A stretch of DNA of 64,000 nucleotides from Pseudomonadota bacterium (GTDB lineage: Bacteria; Pseudomonadota; Alphaproteobacteria; Rhizobiales; Rhizobiaceae), in assembly GCA_023435335.1 (NCBI GenBank), contig JAEYRU010000009.1:5003-69002 (forward strand). The letters are read 5' to 3'. A model generated the notes under the pieces. It did no database searches and was not told where the DNA came from. It was given only the letters and a program-made list of their open reading frames with translations. Position numbers and translations under genes: made by a program. Positions within the stretch are counted from its first letter, which is position 1. Each line of letters starts with the position of its first letter. Of this stretch, positions 36,170 through 44,096 are shown one piece after another.

Positions 36170-36811
36170 ATGGCGTTCAAACAGCTTTTCGCCGCGCTTT
36201 TGCTGGTGGCTGCCGCTCTCGCGGCGCCCGCCGGGCCGGCCGCGGCCGATACCTACAGAATCGTGGCCTTTGGTGACAGCCTTATGGCCGGCTACGGCCT
36301 CGGCCCGGGCGAATCCTTTCCTGAGAGGCTTGAATCGGCCCTGAAGTCCCGCGGTCACGATGTCGTGATCGCCAATGCGGGCGTGTCGGGGGACACCTCC
36401 AGCGGAGGGCTCTCGCGGCTCGATTGGTCGGTGCCGGAGGAGACCGACCTCGTCATCCTCGGGCTCGGCGCCAACGACATGCTGCGCGGCGTCTCGCCGG
36501 AGATCACGGCGAGGAACCTCGAGGAGATGATCGTGCGGCTGAGGGAGCGGCCGGTGGACATACTGCTCGTCGGCATGCTCGCCGCACCCAATCTCGGGCC
36601 GGACTTCGCCAATGCTTTCAACAGCATCTATCCGCGGCTGGCGGAGCAGTACGACCTCGGACTCTATCCGTTCCTGCTGGAAGGAGTGGCGGCGCAGCCG
36701 GCGCTGCTGCTCGACGACGGCATGCACCCAAACGCGGAAGGGATCGATCGCATGGTGGAAGGCGTTCTACCCATCGTGGAGCGAAACTATCTGGAGCGCC
36801 AGGACGGGTGA
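36170..36811 (+). CDS. tesA: Exported arylesterase / lysophospholipase L1 (TesA, SGNH hydrolase)
   Basis: 213 residues with a cleavable signal peptide (LFAALLLVAAALAAPAGPAAA). SGNH blocks: GDSLMAGYGL (Ser), GVSGDTSSGG, LGANDMLRG (Asn) and DDGMHPNAEG (Asp/His). Periplasmic esterase, thioesterase or lysophospholipase. Divergent from the ybbA-ybbP-like exporter with 53 bases between, so they probably share regulation. Confidence 0.92.
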   Translation: MAFKQLFAALLLVAAALAAPAGPAAADTYRIVAFGDSLMAGYGLGPGESFPERLESALKSRGHDVVIANAGVSGDTSSGGLSRLDWSVPEETDLVILGLGANDMLRGVSPEITARNLEEMIVRLRERPVDILLVGMLAAPNLGPDFANAFNSIYPRLAEQYDLGLYPFLLEGVAAQPALLLDDGMHPNAEGIDRMVEGVLPIVERNYLERQDG

Positions 36812-36889
36812 GGCCGGCGGACAAATCGCTTGCCCCGCCGCACGTTCGATGATTCGCTACGCACACGCAGTCGATTCGAGGAGGTAGTA

Positions 36890-37486
36890 ATGCCCCGTCT
36901 TTTCACCGCCCTCGAGATTCCGCGTGACGCCGCCCTTTCACTCTCCCTGTTGCGCGGTGGCCTGCCCGGCGCGCGCTGGGTCGACGTGGAGAACTTCCAT
37001 CTCACTCTGCGTTTCATTGGCGATGTCGAAGGCCACGTGGCCGACGAGGTCGCCAATGCGCTCGACCGGGTGCGACGGCCCACCTTCAACCTGGCGCTGT
37101 CCGGCGTCGGACAGTTCGGCGGCAAGAAACCGCACTCTATCTGGGCGGGCGTCGCCGCCTCGCCGGACCTGTTCGCGCTGCAGGCGGAGATCGAGCGCAT
37201 CTGCCAGCGTCTCGGCCTGCCGGCCGACCCGCGCAAGTTCACCCCGCACGTCACGCTGGCGCGGCTCAAGAACGCCAGTCCGGAAGCGGTGGCCAACTAC
37301 CTTTCGGCCCGCGGCAACTTCTCCACCATGCCATTTCGCGTCGGCCGCTTCGTGCTGATGTCGTCGCGGGATTCGGTCGGTGGCGGGCCCTACATCGTCG
37401 AGGAGGCCTGGCCTCTGGGTGCGGAGGCCTCGCGGGTGCACAACCTTGCCGGCAACACCGCCGAAGCCTCACGGATCATGCGGTAG
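36890..37486 (+). CDS. thpR: RNA 2',3'-cyclic phosphodiesterase ThpR (2'-5' RNA ligase family)
   Basis: 198 residues with the two catalytic HxT motifs FHLTLRF (near residue 40) and PHVTLARL (near 121). Hydrolyses 2',3'-cyclic phosphates on RNA; family members can also ligate tRNA halves. ATG at 36890 has GAGGAGG eight bases upstream. Cytoplasmic. Lies between tesA and phhB on the same strand. Confidence 0.93.
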   Translation: MPRLFTALEIPRDAALSLSLLRGGLPGARWVDVENFHLTLRFIGDVEGHVADEVANALDRVRRPTFNLALSGVGQFGGKKPHSIWAGVAASPDLFALQAEIERICQRLGLPADPRKFTPHVTLARLKNASPEAVANYLSARGNFSTMPFRVGRFVLMSSRDSVGGGPYIVEEAWPLGAEASRVHNLAGNTAEASRIMR

Positions 37487-37646
37487 ACCGCTCGAACGAT
37501 CGGGATCGCCCAAGCACGTCACTTGCTTAGGAGCTTCCGGGAGGAGGCGGCAGGTCCAGACGGCCAGCCGAACAGAACGGCTGCTTGAGCGTTGTTCCGG
37601 AGCAGGGATAGCTTCCATCTCATTCCGAACGGACAAAGGGAAAGCG

Positions 37647-37943
37647 ATGGCGAGAGAGAAACTGGACCGGCAGAGCGCCGAGACGGCGTTGCGCGACCTC
37701 GAAGGCTGGAGCCTCGCAGAGGACGGCGGTTCGATCAGCCGCAGTTTCACCTTCCGCAACTTCAGCGAGGCCTTTGCCTTCATGACGCGCGTCGCGCTCG
37801 CGGCGGAGAAGATGGATCACCATCCCGAGTGGTCGAACGTCTACAAGACGGTCGACGTGACGCTTTCGACGCATTCGGCAGGCGGGCTGACGGAGCTCGA
37901 TTTCGAACTGGCGAAGAAGATGAACCGCTTCGCCGGCGGTTGA
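37647..37943 (+). CDS. phhB: 4a-hydroxytetrahydrobiopterin dehydratase (pterin-4a-carbinolamine dehydratase)
   Basis: 98 residues with the complete family signature: FTFRNFSEAFAFMTRVAL, KMDHHPEWSNVYKTVDVTL, and LTELDFELAKKMN. The HHPEW segment holds catalytic histidines. Recycles the pterin of phenylalanine hydroxylase, or serves in other pterin chemistry; no phhA is in this window. ATG has AAAGGG six bases upstream. The preceding 160-base gap holds a small hairpin (CAGCCG/CGGCTG at 37565-37583) and nothing else I recognise. Confidence 0.93.
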   Translation: MAREKLDRQSAETALRDLEGWSLAEDGGSISRSFTFRNFSEAFAFMTRVALAAEKMDHHPEWSNVYKTVDVTLSTHSAGGLTELDFELAKKMNRFAGG

Positions 37944-38007
37944 TCTTGCGGGGCCGCCTGCGCCCACCCACATCTTCGTTTCAGTGCAATCACGTCGGAA
38001 GCAGACG

Positions 38008-38376
38008 ATGGATGGTGTGAATATCGGCAGGATCCTGGCGCCGGTCGGTGCCGAGGAAGGCCGCCGCCGCGAGGAACGCGTGCGCGACCGCTTCTGGCGC
38101 ACCGCCCGGCGCGCCGCCCGGCAGGTTCCGTTCATGGACGAAGTGGTGGCCGCCTATTACGCCGCGCTCGATACGGAAACCCCGGCGCGCGTGCGGGGCA
38201 CGCTGCTTGCGGCGCTCGCCTATTTCGTCATGCCGGTCGACGCTGTCCCGGACATTCTCGCCCTCGTGGGCTTTACCGACGATATCGCGGTACTGACGGC
38301 CGTGCTGGCTGCGATCCGGCCGCACATCAAGGAGAGCCACCGGCTCGCGGCCCGGCGGGCGCTGACGGAGCAATAG
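38008..38376 (+). CDS. YkvA-like DUF1232 membrane protein
   Basis: 122 residues; the DUF1232 core is LLAALAYFVMPVDAVPDILALVGFTDDIAVL, residues about 68-100, a short hydrophobic hairpin with the conserved PxDxxPD. Function unknown in bacteria. Basic N-terminal part (RFWRTARRAARQ) may lie on the membrane surface. It converges on the IclR regulator, 12 bases away. Confidence 0.85.
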   Translation: MDGVNIGRILAPVGAEEGRRREERVRDRFWRTARRAARQVPFMDEVVAAYYAALDTETPARVRGTLLAALAYFVMPVDAVPDILALVGFTDDIAVLTAVLAAIRPHIKESHRLAARRALTEQ

Positions 38377-38388
38377 GCCGCCGGCCGG

Positions 38389-39177
38389 CTACTGTACGAC
38401 GAAGAAGTCCTCGATGGCGGCGGCGGCCTTCCGCAGATGCGGCAGGGCGCGCCTTTCGAGTTCCTGCACCGTGTAGCGCTGCGACTGCGCTGGTACGTTG
38501 ATGGCTGCCACGACCTTGCCGGCGCGGTCGCGTACCGGCACGGCGATGGAGCGCAGGCCGATCTCCAACTCCTCGTCGACCAGGGCGTAGCCCTCCTCGC
38601 CCGCACGCCGCACGGCGCGGGCGATTTCCACCCGATTCATCAATGTCTTGCGGGTAAAGGCGCGCAGCGGCGCCCGGCGCAGCAGGCTGTCCAGTTCCGC
38701 GGGAGGCAAGTCGGACAGGAGCACACGGCCCATCGACGTACAGTAGGCGGGCAGCCGCGTGCCGACGCTGAGCGCCACCGACGTGATGCGTTCGCCGGGG
38801 ACGCGGGCGACATAAACCACGTCGGTATCGGAAAGGATGGCGGCGGAGCAGGATTCGTTCAGCGCGGAGGCCACTTCGCGCATATAGGGCAGCGCGAAAT
38901 CCCAGAGCGAAACCCCGTCCAGCCATGTCCGGGTGACAGTCAGCAGCCGCGGGGTGAGGAGGAAACGTCGCCCCTCCTGCCCGACATAACCGGTCGCCAC
39001 CAGCGAAAGCAGCAGCCGTCTCGCGCCCGCGCGTGTCAGCTTCGCCTTCTCGGCCACCTGCGAAAGCGTCATTCCGGAGGGGCTGGCAGCGAGAATATCA
39101 AGCAAACCGATCCCCTTTTCGAGGGAACCGACCCTGTCCGGGCGCTTCGTAGCAATTGACCGGGCGTCGTCATTCAT
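38389..39177 (-). CDS. IclR-family regulator (PcaR/PcaU/PobR type) of pcaIJF
   Basis: 262 residues: winged helix (MTLSQVAEKAKLTRAGARRLLLSL) and IclR effector domain (AALNESCSAAILSDTDVVYVARV, ...PAYCTSMGRVLLSD, ...GLRSIAVPVRD). The segment RAGARRLLLSL and the overall spacing match the PcaR/PcaU branch that responds to beta-ketoadipate or protocatechuate. It is divergent from pcaI across 59 bases containing a GTTCGC-type palindrome. Confidence 0.92.
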   Translation of the reverse strand: MNDDARSIATKRPDRVGSLEKGIGLLDILAASPSGMTLSQVAEKAKLTRAGARRLLLSLVATGYVGQEGRRFLLTPRLLTVTRTWLDGVSLWDFALPYMREVASALNESCSAAILSDTDVVYVARVPGERITSVALSVGTRLPAYCTSMGRVLLSDLPPAELDSLLRRAPLRAFTRKTLMNRVEIARAVRRAGEEGYALVDEELEIGLRSIAVPVRDRAGKVVAAINVPAQSQRYTVQELERRALPHLRKAAAAIEDFFVVQ

Positions 39178-39205
39178 CTAAGAAAGTATCGCACAGGAAA
39201 CAAAT

Positions 39206-39220
39206 GTTCGCAATGCGAAC
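39206..39220. promoter_or_regulatory. IclR-type palindrome GTTCGC-AAT-GCGAAC, probable PcaR operator
   Basis: A perfect 6-3-6 palindrome between the iclR and pcaI start codons. Known PcaU/PobR sites have the form GTTCGATAATCGxAC, so this fits well. It is 17 bp before the pcaI ATG, so binding would affect both divergent genes. Confidence 0.75.
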
Positions 39221-39236
39221 TTTTTCGGAACGAACG

Positions 39237-39956
39237 ATGGACAAGATTGCGGCCACCATCGAGGACGCGCTGTCGGGCATCGGCGACGGCATGGAGGTCA
39301 TGATCGGAGGGTTCGGCGGCGCCGGGGCTCCGATCGAACTCATCCACGCGCTGGTGGCTCGCTACAAGCGTACCGGCAGCCCGGGCAACCTCACCGTCAT
39401 CAACAACAATGCCGGCAACGGGACCATCGGCATAGCCGCGATGATCGACGCCGGCATGGTGGCCAAGATGATCTGCTCGTTCCCGCGCTCGTCCGATCCG
39501 CGCGCCTTCACGGACAAGTACCTGGCCGGGCAGATCGGGCTGGAACTGGTACCGCAGGGCACGCTCGCCGAGCGCATCCGCGCCGGCGGCGCGGGCATTC
39601 CCGCCTTCTATACCCCGTCGAGCTACGGCACCGAACTGGCCGAGGGCAAGCCGGTCGCCGAGTTCGAGGGCCGTTCCTACGTGCAGGAGCGCTGGCTCAA
39701 GGCGGACGTCGCCCTGATCAAGGCGGAACTCGCCGACCGCAAAGGCAACCTCACCTACCGCAAGGCGGCGCGCAACTTCTCGCCGCTGATGGCGATGGCG
39801 GCGAAGCTGACCATCGTCCAGGCACGGAGCATCGTGGACCCGGGCGAGATCGATCCCGAGCATGTCGTGACGCCCGGCATCTTCGTCGACCGCATCGTCG
39901 AGGTCGCGGACGCCAAGCAGGAGGAAGCGTTGCTGCGCGAGGGAGCGAAGTCATGA
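39237..39956 (+). CDS. pcaI: 3-oxoadipate CoA-transferase subunit A
   Basis: 239-residue CoA-transferase alpha subunit: GGFGGAGAPIELI, NNNAGNGTIGIAAMI, FPRSSDPRAFTDKY and the GRSYVQERWLKADVALIKA block. Transfers CoA from succinyl-CoA to 3-oxoadipate, the penultimate step of protocatechuate/catechol breakdown. ATG at 39237 chosen because it begins at the conserved MDKIAAT; a longer reading has no extra conserved sequence. Overlaps pcaJ by four bases. Confidence 0.95.
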   Translation: MDKIAATIEDALSGIGDGMEVMIGGFGGAGAPIELIHALVARYKRTGSPGNLTVINNNAGNGTIGIAAMIDAGMVAKMICSFPRSSDPRAFTDKYLAGQIGLELVPQGTLAERIRAGGAGIPAFYTPSSYGTELAEGKPVAEFEGRSYVQERWLKADVALIKAELADRKGNLTYRKAARNFSPLMAMAAKLTIVQARSIVDPGEIDPEHVVTPGIFVDRIVEVADAKQEEALLREGAKS

Positions 39957-40624
39957 GCGCCAAGCTGACGAATGCGCAGATCGCGTGGCGCGCCGCGCAG
40001 GACCTGCCGGACGGGTCCTATGTCAACCTCGGCATCGGCTTTCCGGAGATGATCGCCAAGTTCAAGCCGGATGGACGCGAGGTCATCTACCACACCGAGA
40101 ACGGAATTCTCGACTTCGGCGAATCGCCGGGGCCGGGTGAGGAGGACTGGGATCTCATCAACGCCGGCAAGAAGGCCGTGACGCTCAATCCGGGCGCCGC
40201 CTTCTTCCACCATGCCGACAGCTTCGCCATGGTGCGCGGCGGCCATCTCGACATAGCGGTGCTCGGGGCCTACGAGGTCGCGGAAAACGGCGACATCGCC
40301 AACTGGAGCACCGGGCCGGGCTCGGTGCCCGCGGTCGGCGGCGCGATGGACCTGGTACACGGCGCCAAGCAGATCTGGGTGGTCACCGACCACGTCACAA
40401 AGAAGGGCGAGCCGAAGCTGCTCAAGAATTGCCGCCTGCCGCTCACCGGCGTCGGCTGCGTCACGACGGTGTATTCGAGCCTTGCCGTCATCGACATCGT
40501 CGACAAGCGCTTCGTGCTGCGCGAGAAGCTGCCGCAGATGAGCGTCGACGAACTGCAGGCCGTCACCGAGGCAACCCTTGTCGTCGGCGATCGTGTCGGC
40601 GACCTCATCGTACCGGAGCTCTGA
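39953..40624 (+). CDS. pcaJ: 3-oxoadipate CoA-transferase subunit B
   Basis: 223 residues with the catalytic-Glu motif HTENGIL (Glu49), NLGIGFPEMIA, and GAMDLVHGAKQIWVVTDH. Completes the PcaIJ heterodimer. ATGA overlap with pcaI; three bases separate it from pcaF. No pcaHG, pcaB, pcaC or pcaD lies in the window, so the upper pathway must be elsewhere. Confidence 0.95.
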   Translation: MSAKLTNAQIAWRAAQDLPDGSYVNLGIGFPEMIAKFKPDGREVIYHTENGILDFGESPGPGEEDWDLINAGKKAVTLNPGAAFFHHADSFAMVRGGHLDIAVLGAYEVAENGDIANWSTGPGSVPAVGGAMDLVHGAKQIWVVTDHVTKKGEPKLLKNCRLPLTGVGCVTTVYSSLAVIDIVDKRFVLREKLPQMSVDELQAVTEATLVVGDRVGDLIVPEL

Positions 40625-40627
40625 GCG

Positions 40628-41836
40628 ATGGCCGAAGCATTCATCTGCGACTACATCCGCACCCCGATCGGGCGTTTCGGCGGTTCGCTGTCGGCGGTCA
40701 GGACTGACGATCTCGGCGCGGTCCCGCTGAAGGCGTTGATGGAGCGCAACGCAGGCGTCGACTGGGCCGCCGTCGACGACGTGATCTACGGCTGCGCCAA
40801 CCAGGCCGGTGAGGACAACCGCAACGTGGCGCGGATGGCGCTGCTGCTGGCGGGCCTGCCGGTCGAGGTGACGGGCACCACGGTCAACCGGCTTTGCGGC
40901 TCGGGCATGGACGCGGTGACGATTGGCGCCCGCGCGATCAAGGCCGGCGAGGCCGAACTGATCATCGCCGGCGGCGTGGAATCGATGAGCCGCGCGCCCT
41001 TCGTCATGCCGAAGGCGACGGAAGCCTTCTCGCGCAATGCCGAGATCTACGACACGACCATCGGCTGGCGCTTCGTCAACCCGCTGATGAAGAAGCAGTA
41101 CGGCGTCGACTCGATGCCCGAGACGGGCGAGAACGTGGCCGAGGACTACAAGGTCAGCCGCGCCGACCAGGACGCCTTCGCGGTCCGCAGCCAGGACAAG
41201 GCGGTCGCCGCGCAGGGCAACGGCCGACTGGGGCGCGAGATCACGCCGGTGACGATACCGCAGCGCAAGGGCGACCCGGTCGTGGTCGACAAGGACGAGC
41301 ACCCGCGCGCCGGCACAACGGTCGAGACGCTGGCCAAGCTCGGCACGCCCTTCAAGAAGGAAGGCGGCACGGTGACCGCGGGCAACGCATCAGGCGTGAA
41401 CGACGGGGCCGCGGCCCTGATCGTCGCCTCGGAAGCGGCCGCCAAGAAATACGGGCTGACACCCATCGCCCGCGTGCTGGGCGGCGCAACCGCCGGCGTT
41501 CCGCCCCGCATCATGGGCATCGGCCCGGCGCCGGCGACCAAGAAGCTGTGCGCCAGGCTCGGTCTCGAACCGTCCGACTTCGACGTGGTGGAACTGAACG
41601 AAGCCTTTGCCTCCCAAGGCATCGCCGTGCTCCGCGATCTCGGCATTCCCGAGGACGCGGAGCACGTCAACCCGAACGGGGGTGCGATCGCGCTGGGTCA
41701 TCCGCTCGGCATGTCCGGCGCGCGCATCACCGGCACCGCGGCGCTGGAACTGCAACTGCGGCAGGCGAAGCTGGCGCTGGCTACGATGTGCATCGGCGTC
41801 GGACAGGGCATCGCGATCGCGCTGGAGCGGGTGTAG
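40628..41836 (+). CDS. pcaF: 3-oxoadipyl-CoA thiolase
   Basis: 402-residue thiolase that splits 3-oxoadipyl-CoA to succinyl-CoA and acetyl-CoA. Nucleophilic Cys90 in NRLCGSGMDAV, His in NPNGGAIALGHPLGMSGAR, second Cys in TMCIGVGQG. The latter form is usual for PcaF rather than acetoacetyl-CoA thiolases. Third gene of the pcaIJF operon. VapC converges from the other side with 15 bases between. Confidence 0.95.
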   Translation: MAEAFICDYIRTPIGRFGGSLSAVRTDDLGAVPLKALMERNAGVDWAAVDDVIYGCANQAGEDNRNVARMALLLAGLPVEVTGTTVNRLCGSGMDAVTIGARAIKAGEAELIIAGGVESMSRAPFVMPKATEAFSRNAEIYDTTIGWRFVNPLMKKQYGVDSMPETGENVAEDYKVSRADQDAFAVRSQDKAVAAQGNGRLGREITPVTIPQRKGDPVVVDKDEHPRAGTTVETLAKLGTPFKKEGGTVTAGNASGVNDGAAALIVASEAAAKKYGLTPIARVLGGATAGVPPRIMGIGPAPATKKLCARLGLEPSDFDVVELNEAFASQGIAVLRDLGIPEDAEHVNPNGGAIALGHPLGMSGARITGTAALELQLRQAKLALATMCIGVGQGIAIALERV

Positions 41837-41851
41837 CTCCTCGCACCCCGA

Positions 41852-42268
41852 TCACGAAGCTGGCAGATCGGTCCAGTCTTCGACCGTCAGGCCAGGAACA
41901 TGGCGGGAGGCGCGGTCCCTGGAAACCAGCGTCGCGCCGGCTTCGAGCGCATGGGCGGCGATGAGCATGTCGAGGGGCTGTAACGTCTTGCCTGAACGAC
42001 GCATCTCGGCGCGAAGCTTGCCGTAGCGGCGGCTGGTATCAACCGTCCAATCGAGGATGGTGACTGTCCGGAAGAGATAATCGGCGGCCGCCCAAAGGCG
42101 TCGGGCTCCCGGGTTCATCGTGAGGCCATAGAGCGTCTCGCCATGCGAGATTGCCGACACGACGAGGCGGTCCTCTCCGATCTCGGAAAGCTTCCGGTCC
42201 ATGTGGGGATTGCCACCGCGCATGAAGGCGCTCACCGCGTTCGTGTCGAGCATGAACAATCCGGTCAT
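41852..42268 (-). CDS. vapC: VapC-family PIN-domain ribonuclease toxin
   Basis: 138 residues: the PIN-domain acidic residues Asp8 (LDTNAVSAFM), Glu44 (GETLYGL), Asp100 (LDMLIAAHAL) are present, followed by SRDRASRHVPGL, so the nuclease is probably active. It likely cleaves tRNA or rRNA, as VapCs do. Overlaps vapB by four bases (ATGA). Confidence 0.92.
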   Translation of the reverse strand: MTGLFMLDTNAVSAFMRGGNPHMDRKLSEIGEDRLVVSAISHGETLYGLTMNPGARRLWAAADYLFRTVTILDWTVDTSRRYGKLRAEMRRSGKTLQPLDMLIAAHALEAGATLVSRDRASRHVPGLTVEDWTDLPAS

Positions 42269-42543
42269 TCGAAAGGATCATCCCGGATCTGGGCGCCCTG
42301 GTCGCGGTCTTCCATGAAGCCCTCGAGTTCCTCCGGTGGGATCAGCGCGCGCAGCCGGAGGAACTCCTCGAGATTACCTCTCCGCTCCGGCTTTGGCTTC
42401 ATGATCACCTCGCCCGCGTTCGGGCCGGGGCGGAACTCGACCTCGGTTCCCTCGAAGCGGTATTCGGCGGGGATGCGCACGGCTTGGCTGCGGCCGTTTT
42501 TGAAAAGCTTACCTGTCCTTGGAAGTCGCGGGTCGGCGTTCAT
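42265..42543 (-). CDS. vapB: VapB-family antitoxin (SpoVT/AbrB domain)
   Basis: 92 residues; N-terminal AbrB-like swapped hairpin KLFKNGRSQAVRIPAEYRF, then an acidic C-terminal region (PPEELEGFMEDRDQGAQ) that would bind VapC. Start at 42543 has TGGAGG eight bases upstream; ATGs at 42555 and 42585 lie earlier. The 5' leader (ATGATATTTATCC region) is notably AT-rich compared with its surroundings, which suggests recent arrival. Confidence 0.9.
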   Translation of the reverse strand: MNADPRLPRTGKLFKNGRSQAVRIPAEYRFEGTEVEFRPGPNAGEVIMKPKPERRGNLEEFLRLRALIPPEELEGFMEDRDQGAQIRDDPFE

Positions 42544-42668
42544 CGGCGCCTCCATCCATATACCAATGATATTTATCCTCTTCATTCACGGTTCAATCTC
42601 CGTCCGCGCTGTGCGCTCCATTCTCGCCGATAGCCGCCGGCCAGCTTCCACGCGTTCGTCTCAAGAAA

Positions 42669-42736
42669 CTTAGCCACTTTGCGAAGTTTTTCTTGCGCCA
42701 CTTCGCATCGGCATGATAGTTAGCGACATGGCTAAG
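42669..42736. promoter_or_regulatory. Two nested inverted repeats upstream of the ArsR-type gene
   Basis: Outer arms CTTAGCCA (42669-42676) and TGGCTAAG (42729-42736); inner arms TGCGAAGT (42680-42687) and ACTTCGCA (42700-42707) with 12 bases between. The inner pair resembles ArsR-family operators. The outer right arm covers the ATG at 42728, so binding would also block initiation. Confidence 0.5.
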
Positions 42737-43069
42737 CATGACCCCGACCTTTCCCTGCTCTTCCACGCGCTCGCCGATCCGACGCGCCGTTCGATCCTGA
42801 CGCGGCTGGCCGAGGGTCCTGCCGGGGTGAGCGATCTCGCCGGGCCGACAGGACTGCGGCTCCCAACGGTCATGCGGCACCTCTCCGTGCTGGAGGAGGC
42901 GGGGCTGATCGCCAGTTCGAAGGACGGACGAGTCCGCACCTGCGCCATCGTGCCGGAGGCGCTCGGTCCCGCACGGACGTGGCTGGATGAGCAGCGGGCG
43001 ATCTGGGAGGCGCGGCTCGACCGCCTGGATGCATTCGTGATGAAGGTAATGAAGGAACCGAAGAAATGA
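42728..43069 (+). CDS. ArsR-family transcriptional regulator
   Basis: 113 residues (118 if the in-frame ATG at 42713 is used). Winged helix LFHALADPTRRSILTRLAEG with recognition region LRLPTVMRHLSVLEEAGLIAS. No metal-binding CxC is present, so this belongs to the ArsR branch that pairs with SRPBCC/AHSA1 proteins rather than the metal sensors. Overlaps the next gene by four bases (ATGA). Confidence 0.9.
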   Translation: MAKHDPDLSLLFHALADPTRRSILTRLAEGPAGVSDLAGPTGLRLPTVMRHLSVLEEAGLIASSKDGRVRTCAIVPEALGPARTWLDEQRAIWEARLDRLDAFVMKVMKEPKK

Positions 43070-43983
43070 CGAAGAACCTTGCCGCCAGGACCGAGGCTTT
43101 CGCTGAAGATCGCAGCAGCTTCGCGACGCTGAGCTTCGAACGGGAAGTGGCCGCGCCGGCCTCGGTTCTATGGCTGGCGTGGACCGACCCGGCAGCCCGA
43201 GCCGTCTGGGCCTCGCCCTCGCCGTCGGTCACCGTCGAATTCCTCGAGGCCGACACACGCGTAGGGGGGCGCGAGGTCTCGCTGTGCAAGGTGGACGGCC
43301 AGCCGGACATCCGCTGCGAAAACGGGTGGCTGGTGCTGCAGCCGCCGCTGCGCAGCGTGAACTACGAGATCATCTCCTGCGAAGGCGTGACGCAGTCGGC
43401 CGCGCTGGTGACGGCGGAGGTCTCCGGCGCCGGCGAGCGCAGCAGGCTGGCCGTCACCGTGCAGCTTTCCTCGCTGGATAAGGACATGGAGGCAGGCTAT
43501 CGGGCGGGCTTCGACGCCGGCCTGGACAACCTCTCGGGCGTGGCTGAGCGCACGATGCTGCTGCAGCGCGTGATCAAGGCCCCGCGATCGATGGTCTGGG
43601 GGGCCTGGATGAACGAGGAGACGCTGCCGCAATGGTGGGGCCCGGACGGGTTTTCGTGCCGAACGACGCGCATTGACCTGCGCGCGGGCGGAGAATGGGT
43701 GTTCGACATGATCGGGCCGGACGGCACGGTATTTCCCAACCACCATCTCTACGACGAGGTCCGCGCCGAGGAGAGGATCAGCTATGCCCTGCTCTGGGGA
43801 GAGAACGGCCCTAAGCATGCCGATGCGTGGGCCACGTTCGAGGATCAGGACGGCGGGACGATGGTGACCCTCGGCATGGTGTTCAGCACGGCCGCCGAAT
43901 TCCAGGAGGCGAAGGGCTTCGGGGCGGTCGAGCTGGGCCTGCAGACGCTAGGCAAGCTCGAGCGTCTCATCGCGTCACGCTGA
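43066..43983 (+). CDS. Double SRPBCC/AHSA1-domain protein
   Basis: 305 residues made of two START-like (AHSA1) domains: one at about 20-150 (EREVAAPASVLWLAWTDPAA), the second at about 160-300 (QRVIKAPRSMVWGAWMNEETLPQWWGP). The second is a standard, well-kept AHSA1 domain; the first is divergent, with PSPSVTVEFLEAD where PxG usually follows. Usually each domain is a separate protein. Coupled to ArsR. Function unknown; hydrophobic ligand binding is likely from the fold. Confidence 0.88.
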   Translation: MTKNLAARTEAFAEDRSSFATLSFEREVAAPASVLWLAWTDPAARAVWASPSPSVTVEFLEADTRVGGREVSLCKVDGQPDIRCENGWLVLQPPLRSVNYEIISCEGVTQSAALVTAEVSGAGERSRLAVTVQLSSLDKDMEAGYRAGFDAGLDNLSGVAERTMLLQRVIKAPRSMVWGAWMNEETLPQWWGPDGFSCRTTRIDLRAGGEWVFDMIGPDGTVFPNHHLYDEVRAEERISYALLWGENGPKHADAWATFEDQDGGTMVTLGMVFSTAAEFQEAKGFGAVELGLQTLGKLERLIASR

Positions 43984-44003
43984 GCCGCCGCCACCCCCCA
44001 CCC

Positions 44004-44028
44004 GTGAGCGGCCCGCAGGGCCGTTCAC
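44004..44028. terminator. Hairpin in the SRPBCC/tyrA convergent gap
   Basis: GTGAGCGGCCC pairs with GGGCCGTTCAC (one G-T pair) around GCA, an 11-bp stem 20 bases after the SRPBCC stop. No T run follows, so its terminator function is tentative. Confidence 0.45.
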
Positions 44029-44096
44029 CGCCCTGCTGATGCCAGATAGAGCCCGATGCGAGCAGCAGCGGGTAGCCGCTGGAGAGCGGCCCCCGG

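Noticed and set aside
39755..41302. 515-codon minus-strand frame opposite pcaIJF
   Set aside because: Antisense to three coupled, well-conserved genes.
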